Assembly (NCBI GenBank): GCA_946616835.1
Contig: CAMOJK010000016.1
Span: 1-38,783, forward strand
Reading direction: 5' to 3'
From: an uncultured Lachnospiraceae bacterium
Lineage (GTDB): Bacteria > Bacillota > Clostridia > Lachnospirales > Lachnospiraceae
DNA: 38,783 bases
The notes under the pieces are model-generated. The model worked only from the letters and a program-made list of their open reading frames with translations. It ran no database searches and was not told the DNA's origin. The first letter of the stretch is position 1. Every line of letters begins with the position of its first letter. Shown piece after piece: positions 1 to 8,171 of the stretch. The translations under genes were made by a program, and so were the position numbers.

Positions 1-188
1 AAAAGAGAAGCTGCCAGTCTGCTTCCCAGAAAAATAATGCTAAGTACAAAACATATGGCAAAAAGAACGGTAAGTATCACCGCCAGTATTCTGGTCTGCT
101 TCTGAAGCTTACGGTAACAATACCTGAAATACTGGGAATGCAGCTTCCTTGTCAGGATAAACTTATTCTCATACATTAACTTTGCCAT
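1..188 (-). CDS. N-terminus of a membrane protein, cut by the window edge
   Basis: An open frame runs leftward off the window edge, giving about 62 residues. It begins MAKLMYENKFILTRKLHSQY, continues with a basic, aromatic stretch (YFRYCYRKLQKQTR) and then one strongly hydrophobic segment (about residues 34-54) that must cross the membrane. The pattern of a short charged N-terminus followed at once by a hydrophobic hairpin recalls YcxB-like proteins, but one segment is too little to assign a family. The start could be ATG at 186-188, with a weak AGGA about 13 bases upstream, or the in-frame ATG at 174-176, which has no visible ribosome binding site. The gene lies beyond the flagellar operon terminator and has its own upstream region with repeated motifs, so it is probably a separate transcription unit. 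Confidence 0.5.
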   Translation of the reverse strand, partial: MAKLMYENKFILTRKLHSQYFRYCYRKLQKQTRILAVILTVLFAICFVLSIIFLGSRLAASL

Positions 189-213
189 AACAGTTACAAA
201 ATCCTAAATCTGA

Positions 214-297
214 TTTTACCATATGCAGTGCTATGTGGTAAACATAATTTAATTATATAAACTATATTTCCATTTTACCATACATTCTACCACATAA
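214..297. promoter_or_regulatory. Cluster of four TTTACCAYA-type repeats upstream of the edge gene
   Basis: Four near-identical motifs lie in 84 bases: TTTTACCATAT (214-224, plus), TTTACCACATA (232-242, minus), TTTTACCATACA (273-284, plus) and TTCTACCACATAA (285-297, plus). The first pair is convergent and the last two are in tandem 12 bases apart. The second and fourth copies are also inverted relative to each other, so the transcript could fold through a 9-10 bp stem. A TATAAT hexamer for leftward transcription lies further upstream at 338-343. This reads as an operator array or an RNA element for the leftward gene at 1-188; the binding factor is unknown. Confidence 0.4.
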
Positions 298-376
298 TCC
301 GACGGCTTTGCGCACTATTCACACATGTGAACTGCAGATTATACACCAAATCCAACCATTTACACGGAATATAAAC

Positions 377-409
377 AAAAAAGAGACAGGAGCCTCCTGT
401 CCCTCTTTT
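377..409 (-). terminator. Intrinsic terminator after flgE
   Basis: Read leftward, a stem built on ACAGG/CCTGT with an outer GAG/CTC extension is followed by a run of six T bases. It lies about 20 bases past the flgE stop codon. A T run is also present on the other strand, so the element could act in both directions. It marks the end of the flagellar operon in this genome. Confidence 0.75.
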
Positions 410-430
410 GCTATGCTGTATTCTTTAATA

Positions 431-2257
431 TTATCTCTTCAGGTTAACCAGTTCTTCAAGCAGCGTATCGGAAACAGTTATGATACGGGAGTTAGCCTGG
501 AAACCACGCTGTGTGGTGATAAGGTCCGTAAACTCACTAGAGAGGTCAACATTTGACATTTCCAGAACACCGGTGGACATATAGCCGCCGTCTGCCGTGA
601 TATCAACACCTATGCCGTCAAACTCACCGGAGTTAAGGGTTGCAGAATAAAGGTTATCACCCTGCTTCTCAAGACCGGCTGCATTTGAGAAAGAAGCAAC
701 AGCGATCTGACCAAGAAGCTTGGTCTGGCCGTTATCGTAAGCGCCGTAGATCATACCGTTATTCTGAATGGATACGCCTGTCATTGTTCCCAGAGCACAT
801 CCAGTACCCTTTCCATCAGCATCACCGGAAGTTGCAGATGCCGTAGAGGTACCTTCATTGTTAAGATTCTTTGTTGCCGACATATCTACACTTATTGCCT
901 TGGCAAAAGGATTCTCGGTACTGGATTCCTTAGGCTCAATGGTAAGGTTGAATGCAGATATATTTGTCGAGCCGTTAAGTCCCGTAAGAGTACCTGTTGC
1001 CTGATTGTATCTTACAGATACCGCAGAACCTGCTATAGTAACATAACCGTCTGTTGTAAGTCCGCCGTTGGCATCAAAAAGATTCTTGTTTGTTGTCGTG
1101 GTTCCGTCATTATATGTATAAGTAGTATTACCGGCCTTAAGAAGAGTTCCGACAGTAGTCGGGGTTGCATTAGCATCTGTAGCCTGTACCGTAAGAGAAA
1201 GCAGTTCGGTATAATCATCAAAACCGAAAGCCTCTGCGTATGCCTTTGCAGCATCTGCCTTTGTCATAGTAACAGTCTTTCCGTCTTCAGTGTAGGAATA
1301 GCTTCCGTAAGCGCTGTTCTCATCCGAAATCTTGCCGGTGGTGGGATTATATCCGCTGAAAATAGTGCTCGGAGTTAATGTCACATCGCCGAATTTCGGA
1401 TCTGTGTATTTCATTTCCCCGTTTGTTGAAGGCGAAGCTGTCATGGTATATCCATCTAACAGGGAATATGTAGCATTCTTGGTCGCATAAGAGTTTGTTC
1501 CTGCAGAATTTGATCCGGTATAGATCTTTGCGTCAAACTTGTCCAGAATAGACTCGTTATTAGCATCAAGAACATCCTTAAGATTAAGAATGTAGTTACC
1601 CTCTTCATCAGTACCATTCATCCTGAATCTTGCGGTATAGGAATATCCCATATTGTCATAGAAAGCAAGGTTTATTACTTTACCGTCACCAAGTACCTGT
1701 GAATCAAGCTTATCAATGATACCGGTCATGGTAGCAAGCTCTGTGGCCTTGGGATCACTGGTCATATTTTCAGGTGACATGATCTGAAGTTTCTTAACAT
1801 TATCCTGAACGATCTCACCATCATTATTTACAAGCCAGCCCATAACATTGTAACCGTTTGAGCTCATTGCCAGGTTACCTACAGCATCAACATAGAAAGA
1901 TCCATCTCTTGTGAAATAGTTTGATGTTCCGTCAGAAACAACGAAGAAGGAATTACCTGTTATACGCAGGTCAAAAGCATTACCTGTAGTCTGAGTAGAT
2001 CCCTGCTGTGTGATAGCAGTGCTTATGGCTGCAGACTGAACACCAAGACCTATCTGCTTTGCATTGGTACCTGCAGTACCTGTGATCTCATTAGGTCCGC
2101 TGGCAGACTGTGTGGTCTGGTACATCAATTCGGAGAAAGTGATAGACTGGGACTTATATGCTACGGTATTAACATTGGCAATGTTGTTACCGATAACATC
2201 CATCTTGACCTGGTGTGTTTTTAACCCCGCAACTCCGGAGTAAAGTGATCTCATCAT
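431..2257 (-). CDS. flgE: Flagellar hook protein FlgE
   Basis: FlgE polymerises into the hook, the curved universal joint between basal body and filament outside the cell. The N-terminus SLYSGVAGLKTHQ followed by GNNIANVNTVAYKS is the conserved rod/hook motif that forms the N-terminal coiled-coil strand, and the C-terminus (SSEFTDLITTQRGFQANSRI) is the matching D0 helix. The 608 residues exceed the 400-500 usual for the family; the extra length is a variable central region (about residues 230-480) expected to form surface-exposed hook domains. Two adjacent ATG codons follow a strong AAGGAGG. It is the last gene before the operon terminator and is separated from flgD by a 227-base gap that holds a sigma-D-like promoter. 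FlbD and the motor genes that often follow flgE are not here. Confidence 0.96.
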   Translation of the reverse strand: MMRSLYSGVAGLKTHQVKMDVIGNNIANVNTVAYKSQSITFSELMYQTTQSASGPNEITGTAGTNAKQIGLGVQSAAISTAITQQGSTQTTGNAFDLRITGNSFFVVSDGTSNYFTRDGSFYVDAVGNLAMSSNGYNVMGWLVNNDGEIVQDNVKKLQIMSPENMTSDPKATELATMTGIIDKLDSQVLGDGKVINLAFYDNMGYSYTARFRMNGTDEEGNYILNLKDVLDANNESILDKFDAKIYTGSNSAGTNSYATKNATYSLLDGYTMTASPSTNGEMKYTDPKFGDVTLTPSTIFSGYNPTTGKISDENSAYGSYSYTEDGKTVTMTKADAAKAYAEAFGFDDYTELLSLTVQATDANATPTTVGTLLKAGNTTYTYNDGTTTTNKNLFDANGGLTTDGYVTIAGSAVSVRYNQATGTLTGLNGSTNISAFNLTIEPKESSTENPFAKAISVDMSATKNLNNEGTSTASATSGDADGKGTGCALGTMTGVSIQNNGMIYGAYDNGQTKLLGQIAVASFSNAAGLEKQGDNLYSATLNSGEFDGIGVDITADGGYMSTGVLEMSNVDLSSEFTDLITTQRGFQANSRIITVSDTLLEELVNLKR

Positions 2258-2266
2258 AAGGCATGT

Positions 2267-2323
2267 CCTCCTTCATCTTTTATATATTGAGGAGGGCCCG
2301 TAAATCCTTTTGAACGTTCCTCA
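2267..2323 (-). promoter_or_regulatory. flgE leader with mutually exclusive hairpins over the ribosome binding site
   Basis: In the leftward transcript the Shine-Dalgarno AGGAGG (2267-2272) can pair perfectly with CCTCCT (2290-2295). The second arm overlaps a segment (TCCTCA, 2288-2293) that can pair instead with TGAGGA at 2318-2323. The two six-base-pair stems exclude each other, the layout of a translational switch. The stems are short and the purine-rich binding site makes chance pairing easy, so this is tentative. Confidence 0.3.
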
Positions 2324-2423
2324 TCCTTGAGAAACCATCCTCTTATTCTTATATCCGTAACCTTTCAAAAACTGTTTTTTCTTTCGATCGTCCTGAATAG
2401 TTACTTTTAACCTTACATTTATT

Positions 2424-2450
2424 ATATCGGGCATTTAATCCCAAAGTTTA
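2424..2450 (-). promoter_or_regulatory. Sigma-D (sigma-28) type promoter for flgE
   Basis: Read leftward: TAAA (2447-2450), a 15-base spacer, then CCCGATAT (2424-2431). The sigma-D consensus of Gram-positive bacteria is TAAA-N15-GCCGATAT, so only one base differs. It sits in the long flgD-flgE gap about 165 bases upstream of the flgE start. It would let hook protein be boosted late in flagellar assembly independently of the upstream operon. Confidence 0.6.
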
Positions 2451-2484
2451 TATCAGCATACAAATAAATAGAACTTATAAACAG

Positions 2485-3672
2485 TTACGGATTCGCTTCA
2501 TCCCCCGTGTCAGAAGCTGACTCTGCCTCCTCGTCCCCGGACGGTGATGACTCTGATACCGTAATATCTGCTTCAGAAGCCTCAGTGCTTTCTGTTTCTG
2601 CCTCAGTATTTTCAGGCTGCGCAGTCTGTGATGCGGTCTCTGATGCCGCTGTTTCTGTTACAACATCTGTTTCTGAAGGGACCTCAGTCTCGGATGCTGC
2701 CGTACTCTCTGCTGCCTCATCTGCTGCAGAAACTGCAGTCTCTGCAGCAGCCACTTCTGAAGCAGACTCGTCTTCAGATATTACAGTTTTATCCGAAGTA
2801 TCCGATGTGACATCAGATATACTTTCTTCTGCGATACCGGCAGTGTCTGATGCAACAGTACTTTCATCATTGCTGTCGCTCTTTGCCTCCGCCTCTGAAA
2901 CAGGTGTTACAGCCTCAGCCGCATTTTCATAAGCATTCTCCTGTACCGGAACATTTCCCTGAACAGGTGCGATCTTTTCTGCTGCGGCCTGTGCAGCCGC
3001 TTCCTTCTCCTGCTTAGCCTGCTCATCAGCTACAATCTTCTGGAGAGCCTTGCGGTACTGTTCTATACCATCTGCGAAGCTTTCATCAAGAAAGCCTTTT
3101 TCAAAATCATCCATATCGTCATATTCTGCCACAACAGCAGAAGCTGCATTAAAATAATCTTTCGTCATAAGCGAAGGAGCGGGAAGCTTCTTTATCGCTT
3201 CTATAAGCTCATCTGCCCTGTCTGATGCATCCACATATCTGTCACTTACGACAGTCTTAAGATCATTTATGGAATAAAGTGAACCGTCGATTGAAAGATA
3301 TGCCTTTCCTTCCTCATATGTCACATAATCCACTATGCCGGATACTTCATCTGTATTGCCGGTTTCATCCATTACACTCATAATAACTGTCTTGCCGGTC
3401 AGGCCGTCAGCTTTCATGGCATTCATATTGTCGCCTATAGCCTGTACTTCCGACACCTGTGTGAATGTCGCATACTGGCTGATCCACTCTGTATTGGAAG
3501 TAGGCTCAAGAGGATCCTGGTTCTGCATTTCTGCAACAAGAAGTGTAAGAAAGGCATCGGAATTGATCTGTGATTTATCCTTTTCGGAAGCCGATGCAAG
3601 CGACTTGCTGGAAGCGCTGCTATTTTGTACTTTGCCATCAACTACTGGTGCTACCAAGCCTTTTATATCCAT
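2485..3672 (-). CDS. flgD: Hook-capping protein FlgD with a long acidic C-terminal tail
   Basis: FlgD forms the scaffold cap under which hook subunits assemble, and is exported through the flagellar type III apparatus. The signature region is residues 37-85 (FLTLLVAEMQNQDPLEPTSN followed by EWISQYATFTQVSEVQAI), followed by a small beta domain (about 90-140, with GLTGKTVIMSV). Most FlgD proteins are 140-230 residues; this one has 395. After about residue 145 comes a helical segment of about 70 residues that I do not recognise, then a tail from about residue 215 to the end made almost wholly of Ser, Glu, Ala, Thr, Asp and Val with no hydrophobic core. The tail has no obvious period. The ATG is preceded by AAGGAGGG. 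The upstream gap to fliK contains a very long stem-loop. Confidence 0.92.
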   Translation of the reverse strand: MDIKGLVAPVVDGKVQNSSASSKSLASASEKDKSQINSDAFLTLLVAEMQNQDPLEPTSNTEWISQYATFTQVSEVQAIGDNMNAMKADGLTGKTVIMSVMDETGNTDEVSGIVDYVTYEEGKAYLSIDGSLYSINDLKTVVSDRYVDASDRADELIEAIKKLPAPSLMTKDYFNAASAVVAEYDDMDDFEKGFLDESFADGIEQYRKALQKIVADEQAKQEKEAAAQAAAEKIAPVQGNVPVQENAYENAAEAVTPVSEAEAKSDSNDESTVASDTAGIAEESISDVTSDTSDKTVISEDESASEVAAAETAVSAADEAAESTAASETEVPSETDVVTETAASETASQTAQPENTEAETESTEASEADITVSESSPSGDEEAESASDTGDEANP

Positions 3673-3716
3673 AACTGTCCCTCCTTATACGCCTATTGCA
3701 TTTGTTATATATTTAT

Positions 3717-3789
3717 GTGATACGGGATACAAATTCATCGGCATCTGCGTGCAAGCACGCATGCCTTGAATTTGTATCCCTATTATCAC
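3717..3789. repeat. 73-base near-perfect palindrome between fliK and flgD
   Basis: Two 14-base arms (GGGATACAAATTCA at 3724-3737 and its exact complement at 3767-3780) enclose a second stem (GGCAT and GCGTGC against GCACGCATGCC, with a 2-base bulge) closing on a two-base AA turn. Outside them GTGATA (3717-3722) pairs with TATCAC (3784-3789), and the fliK stop codon lies in this outer arm. No T run follows in the leftward direction, so it is not a classical terminator. It may protect or process mRNA, or be a relic of a small palindromic mobile element. Confidence 0.8.
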
Positions 3790-5273
3790 ACCTTGTAATC
3801 CATCTTGTTTCCGTCAGCCTGCATCATCTGTGCAGTAACGGCATCTGCTTCATCAATATCTTCCGGGATTCCCGCAAAATCACCCAGATCTATCTTTCTG
3901 GTGGCACGCCTTAATCTCTCCTGTTCGCCTGCCTCAGCATCAGACTGTCTGTCATTGCCCTGTTCCAGATTCTGCTCAAATGCATGAGATGAAACAGTAA
4001 CCTCAACAGCATCTATCTTTACGCCCTGCTCCTCAAGATTTTGTCTGAGTACCATTATCTGGCTTTCAAGTGCAGCCCTGGCAGCTTCAGTTTCCGTTGA
4101 AAACTGGGCGGTAACCACGCCTGACTTGCTCACGAGATTTATAGCCACATTACCGAGGCTTGCCGGATGAAGGCTTAACTCAAGTGATGAGAAATCATCT
4201 TTTACCTGGGATTTTATCTTCTCTATTACCTGGTCAGCTACTTCTGCAGGGTTACTAAGATAACTCTGCGGCCTTGCCTCTGCTACCGCTTCAGCTGTAT
4301 CCGGTCCCTGCACCGGTGTCGCATCCTGCCCACTGACCGGGGTGTGTATATCCTGTCTTACATCATGCCTGTCGTCACGCTTTACCAGCTTACTTTCATC
4401 CGCCGGTGCGCCACTATCGTCAGCAGAAGAATCTGAAGAACTGTTATTGTCACTCTGTGCAGCAGATACAGCATTTTCAGCCGGTACTGCATCCCCGGGA
4501 AAATCAACTGTCTGTACCGGGACCTCTGTATATTCTGCTTCGTCTAAAGTACCTGCCACCTGGGCATCTTCACCACTGACAACTGCCGCATCCAGTATCT
4601 CGCCTATTTCAGCCGGCACAAAACCTGCATCCTCTAAAATCTCTGCTGCCATTTTGTTCAGTTCACCGGCAGCTTCCAGAATGCTCTGATCTGTCAGCAG
4701 ACTCTCCAGTCCGCCGTCCCCCAGTATATTGGCTGCAAGCATATTCATATTTTCAGACATCACAAGGTCTGATGCGGAAATCTCCAGATCCTCACATGCC
4801 TTCATTATCTCAGAAACATCTACATTAAGTATCTCCGCGGTCTTTTCTATAATCACATCAACAGCCTGCAGTACTGCTTCTATCTCCTTTTCGTCAAGAA
4901 CAGTATCATCAGCATCATTTTTCTCATTTTCAGCGACTGCATTACTTTCATCCTTTACTGCATTTTTTCCCTGTGTATCAGACTTAGATACATTATCGTC
5001 TGATAAGCTTTTTTCACTCTTTACATCAGACTTATCATAGGGCTTCTTCTCAGCAGAAGTAGAAGCAGCTGCACTCTCCCTGCGGTCACCTGATAACTTA
5101 TTCGTTTCTGTCTGGATATCCCGGTTTTTAACATTGATCTGTCCGGTGGCATTTGCGAACGCACTCTTGAAATCCCCTGACTGTCCGCTTCGGGATGAAC
5201 CGGCATTCCTGTCCATTCCATCGGAAAGGTTATTTACCAGCATCTGACTGTTAAGATCGCCTATAGATGTCAT
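3786..5273 (-). CDS. fliK: Flagellar hook-length control protein FliK
   Basis: FliK measures hook length and switches export from rod/hook proteins to filament proteins. The C-terminal part holds the Flg_hook domain: LELSLHPASLGNVAINL, then a strand with VVTAQFSTETEAARAALES and LRQNLEEQGVKIDAVEV, at about residues 365-430. The N-terminal two thirds is long, acidic and of low complexity, as expected for the unfolded ruler part. The frame can be read from a GTG at 5289-5291, but AAGGAG lies inside that extension and exactly spaces the ATG at 5271-5273, giving 495 residues; I take that start. The position between the motE-like gene and flgD is the usual one. Confidence 0.9.
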   Translation of the reverse strand: MTSIGDLNSQMLVNNLSDGMDRNAGSSRSGQSGDFKSAFANATGQINVKNRDIQTETNKLSGDRRESAAASTSAEKKPYDKSDVKSEKSLSDDNVSKSDTQGKNAVKDESNAVAENEKNDADDTVLDEKEIEAVLQAVDVIIEKTAEILNVDVSEIMKACEDLEISASDLVMSENMNMLAANILGDGGLESLLTDQSILEAAGELNKMAAEILEDAGFVPAEIGEILDAAVVSGEDAQVAGTLDEAEYTEVPVQTVDFPGDAVPAENAVSAAQSDNNSSSDSSADDSGAPADESKLVKRDDRHDVRQDIHTPVSGQDATPVQGPDTAEAVAEARPQSYLSNPAEVADQVIEKIKSQVKDDFSSLELSLHPASLGNVAINLVSKSGVVTAQFSTETEAARAALESQIMVLRQNLEEQGVKIDAVEVTVSSHAFEQNLEQGNDRQSDAEAGEQERLRRATRKIDLGDFAGIPEDIDEADAVTAQMMQADGNKMDYKV

Positions 5274-5413
5274 AATGTTTCTCCTTAGCACATCCCTGCG
5301 GTCCGTCGTCCGGATGCGGTGATACCGTTTATATGACCGCTTCCCTGCAGTCTTAAATATCCCGGTTCACAATATTTATCGTCAAAAGTATCCGAACACT
5401 TAACCCCTTGTAT

Positions 5414-6271
5414 TTAATCCGGATCCATTATCCGTGTTACCTGAGCAGCCATCTCAGGATCCATTTCTCCCAATATGGCACCGCGCTGTGCACTGTTCAT
5501 TGCCTTAAGTATCTTTCCCACAAGTTCCAATGAAGAGCCCATGGTATTAAATATCTCAGCGGCATCCTTGGGATCCATGGCCGCGTAAGCAGCAGCATAT
5601 TCTGTCACACTGGCATCAACAGACTCTTTCTTTACAACTTCCTGATAAAGATACTGGGCTGTCTCCGGATCCATATTTTCATAATACTTCCTGTAAGCAT
5701 CTGCCCCGGGGCCGTTTTCAGCATATACCACTTCCTCATAGAACTCAGTCTTTATACGCTGAAATTCCGTCTGCTGATCCTCGAAGGTCTTTAATCTGTT
5801 TACCTCAGCCTTAAGCTCCTCTATCTGCTGAACATAAGTACCATTGGCAGTCTGTGCGCTGGTAAGCTCAAGCTCAAGAGCCTGTATCTGCGCCACTGCA
5901 TCAGCAAGGGATGAATAGCCGTAGTATGCTTCCAGATCATCAGTCTCCGTCACACCATCACCCGGGAGTATTTTATTTATAACCGGTACATTGCCTATTA
6001 TCGGGCGTAGTACATTGGAGCCCAGACCGCCTACATCAAGCTTTATCAGAATACAGATTATTCCTATCCAGATAAGGACTATGAACAAAGTGACCAGTAT
6101 CATGGACAGACCGCCACCGGGGGCATCATCATCAAGATCAGCCTCTTTGTCTGCAAGTTCCCTTGCCCTTTTTTTTGCCTCTTTGCTCTGGGCTTTCTGT
6201 TCTTCCCTGAGTTTCTTCTTCTCCTCGGCAAGCTTCTTTTTTTCCGCTTTTATATCAATTTCCTGTGCCAT
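5414..6271 (-). CDS. MotE/YlxF-like flagellar membrane protein
   Basis: The protein has a charged Lys/Glu coiled coil at residues 5-45, one transmembrane helix at about 56-78, an external coiled coil at about 125-165, and a C-terminal helical domain at about 190-285. That last domain contains MDPETAQYLYQEV, MDPKDAAEIFNTM and MDPEMAAQVTRIM, the repeated MDP signature of the MgtE N-terminal fold. This architecture and the place between fliJ and fliK match YlxF of Bacillus and the MotE motor chaperone of other bacteria. The role is therefore probably assembly or stabilisation of the export/motor complex at the membrane. The start ATG follows GGGGAAG. Confidence 0.8.
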   Translation of the reverse strand: MAQEIDIKAEKKKLAEEKKKLREEQKAQSKEAKKRARELADKEADLDDDAPGGGLSMILVTLFIVLIWIGIICILIKLDVGGLGSNVLRPIIGNVPVINKILPGDGVTETDDLEAYYGYSSLADAVAQIQALELELTSAQTANGTYVQQIEELKAEVNRLKTFEDQQTEFQRIKTEFYEEVVYAENGPGADAYRKYYENMDPETAQYLYQEVVKKESVDASVTEYAAAYAAMDPKDAAEIFNTMGSSLELVGKILKAMNSAQRGAILGEMDPEMAAQVTRIMDPD

Positions 6272-6286
6272 TTATCTTCCCCGCAG

Positions 6287-6320
6287 GTAACCGGTTAAGT
6301 CCTGTAAGTTTCCCGGTTAC
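6287..6320. repeat. Intercistronic stem-loop between fliJ and the motE-like gene
   Basis: GTAACCGG (6287-6294) pairs perfectly with CCGGTTAC (6313-6320), and flanking CAG/CTG bases can extend the stem with one bulge. There is no T run, so termination is unlikely. It lies in a 99-base gap inside an otherwise tightly packed operon and may stabilise or process the mRNA. Confidence 0.5.
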
Positions 6321-6370
6321 TGAATTCTTTTCCGACCGAACTATATCTGTCTCGTGATAATTTGATCCGT

Positions 6371-6826
6371 TCAATCCCCGTCAGCCTTCTTTGCTCCGTA
6401 TACATAGCTCGTCAGCTGGTCGACCTCAAGTGACTCAGCCGCCGCTTCTTCGCTCATAAATTCTTCAAAAGCATTTTCCTTAAGCTTTTCGTGTATCTTT
6501 CTTTCCTTGACTGCATCCTCCATGCGGATACGCGCATTCTCAAGGTTTTTCTGAGCCACCTTTACTTTCAGCCTCTGCTTTTTTATTTCTTCTTTATTGT
6601 ACTTCTGCTCATATTCATTTTCCATTATATGGCGTATATCTAAATCACCGTTCCTAAGCCTTTCCGACTCAGCTTCAAGCTCCGCTGCTTTCTTATTTAG
6701 CGCCGCAAGCTTATCCTCCTCATCATTCAGAATCTTCCGCCGCTCTGCAAAAGCCTGCTTAGCCTGCTCTTCGAAATTTTCCATCAGGTTTAAGATATTC
6801 TGAAGCCTGTAATTAAACTTTGCCAT
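6371..6826 (-). CDS. fliJ: Flagellar export chaperone FliJ
   Basis: A 151-residue all-helical coiled-coil protein rich in Lys, Glu, Ala and Arg. It begins MAKFNYRLQNILNLMENFEEQ, the typical FliJ opening (F-x-Y/F-x-L-x-x-[IV]-L). FliJ links the FliI/FliH ATPase to FlhA in the type III export gate in the cytoplasm. The ATG overlaps the fliI stop codon by one base (TGATG), so the two are translationally coupled. Length and position agree with the family. Confidence 0.88.
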   Translation of the reverse strand: MAKFNYRLQNILNLMENFEEQAKQAFAERRKILNDEEDKLAALNKKAAELEAESERLRNGDLDIRHIMENEYEQKYNKEEIKKQRLKVKVAQKNLENARIRMEDAVKERKIHEKLKENAFEEFMSEEAAAESLEVDQLTSYVYGAKKADGD

Positions 6827-8133
6827 CAGCTATCTCCGAACAGCTTTTTCATCATCCCCACTGTATCTTCAAATTCAAACTTGTCGTCAACATCCTGGCA
6901 GAGGAAATCATTTACTGCATCTATCTTAGAAATAGCATAATCGATACGGGGATTCGAGCCCTTCTTGTAGGCCCCGATATTTATCAAATCCTCCGAGTCA
7001 TTATAGGTAGCCATAACATTTTTAAGCTCACCGGCCAGCTTTCTGTGTTCCTTCGTAGTGACCATACTCATACATCTGGATATTGACTGTAGCACATCCA
7101 CGGCAGGATAATGATTTCTGTGTGCCAGCTTCCTGTTAAGCATTATGTGCCCATCAAGTATGCTTCTGGCTGTATCGGTTATGGGTTCATTAAAATCATC
7201 ACCATCTACAAGTACTGCATAAAGCCCTGTGATCGAGCCCTTATCGTTCTTGCCTGCCCGTTCAAGGAGCTTGGGCATCTCCGAATAAACCGAGGGCGGG
7301 TATCCCCTTGTAACAGGCGGCTCGCCTATGGCAAGTCCTATCTCACGCTGTGCCATGGAAAAACGGGTAAGATTATCCATCATGAGGAGCACATCTTTTC
7401 CCTGATCCCTGAAATACTCTGCTATGGCAGTAGCAGTCTGAGCTGCCTTCTTTCTTTCAAGAGCCGGCTTGTCTGAAGTTGCTACAACGACCACTGACCT
7501 TTTTAAACCTTCCGCACCAAGGTCCCTTTCGATAAACTCGCGTACTTCCCTTCCACGCTCCCCGATAAGAGCTATGACATTCAGCTCAGCCCTGGTATTT
7601 CTTGCAAACATTCCCATAAGCGTGGATTTGCCTACGCCGGAGCCTGCAAATATACCGATCCTCTGTCCCTTGCCTACAGTGATCAGACCGTCAACAGATT
7701 TGACACCCAAAGGAAGTGGCTCATTTATTATTGCTCTGGTCATAGCATCAGGACTCGCTGCCTCAAGAGGATACCAGGTCTCTCCCACAGGTGTAAATTC
7801 ACTTACAGGTCTTCCCAGACCATCTAAAACCTGCCCTAAAAGAAAATCCCCAACCTGTACGGAAAGGGGACGCTCCTCATTTTCAACTATGCAGCCGGAG
7901 CCTATCCCTTCAGTCTCTTCATAAGGCATGAGCAGAGTCATGTTCTTTTTAAAACCAACCACCTCGGACATTATCGCACGTCCGTCTGTAGTGGTGATCC
8001 TGCACATGTCCCCCATCTTGGCATCAGGTCCTGCGCTTTCCAGCGTAAGCCCCACTACATTAACTATCTTACCTAATTTTCTGTAATATACTCTGCCGGC
8101 AGCATCGTATTTATCAAGATTAATTTCTGACAT
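6826..8133 (-). CDS. fliI: Flagellum-specific ATPase FliI
   Basis: FliI is the hexameric F1-beta-like ATPase that powers and times flagellar protein export at the cytoplasmic side of the basal body. Visible motifs are the Walker A loop GSGVGKST (about 164-171), GERGREVREF (about 192-201), the Walker B strand LLMMDNLTRFSMAQREIG (about 250-267) and GEPPVTRGYPPSV. At 435 residues it has the normal length. The ribosome binding site is weak (GTAAGTAAAG), and the start lies 38 bases after fliH. Confidence 0.96.
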   Translation of the reverse strand: MSEINLDKYDAAGRVYYRKLGKIVNVVGLTLESAGPDAKMGDMCRITTTDGRAIMSEVVGFKKNMTLLMPYEETEGIGSGCIVENEERPLSVQVGDFLLGQVLDGLGRPVSEFTPVGETWYPLEAASPDAMTRAIINEPLPLGVKSVDGLITVGKGQRIGIFAGSGVGKSTLMGMFARNTRAELNVIALIGERGREVREFIERDLGAEGLKRSVVVVATSDKPALERKKAAQTATAIAEYFRDQGKDVLLMMDNLTRFSMAQREIGLAIGEPPVTRGYPPSVYSEMPKLLERAGKNDKGSITGLYAVLVDGDDFNEPITDTARSILDGHIMLNRKLAHRNHYPAVDVLQSISRCMSMVTTKEHRKLAGELKNVMATYNDSEDLINIGAYKKGSNPRIDYAISKIDAVNDFLCQDVDDKFEFEDTVGMMKKLFGDS

Positions 8134-8171
8134 CTTTACTTACATCTAAATTAACATCTAATTCGGCAGCT

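Noticed and set aside
300-340. GCGCAAAGCC sequence resembling the core of a c-di-GMP-I riboswitch (leftward strand)
   Set aside because: The matching upstream GGGCAAA strand and the paired P1/P2 stems of that riboswitch are absent, and the candidate -10 would start the RNA too close to the element.
2507-2932. 141-residue plus-strand open frame rich in Ser and Ala
   Set aside because: It is the antisense shadow of the low-complexity FlgD tail, with no start signal or recognisable domain.
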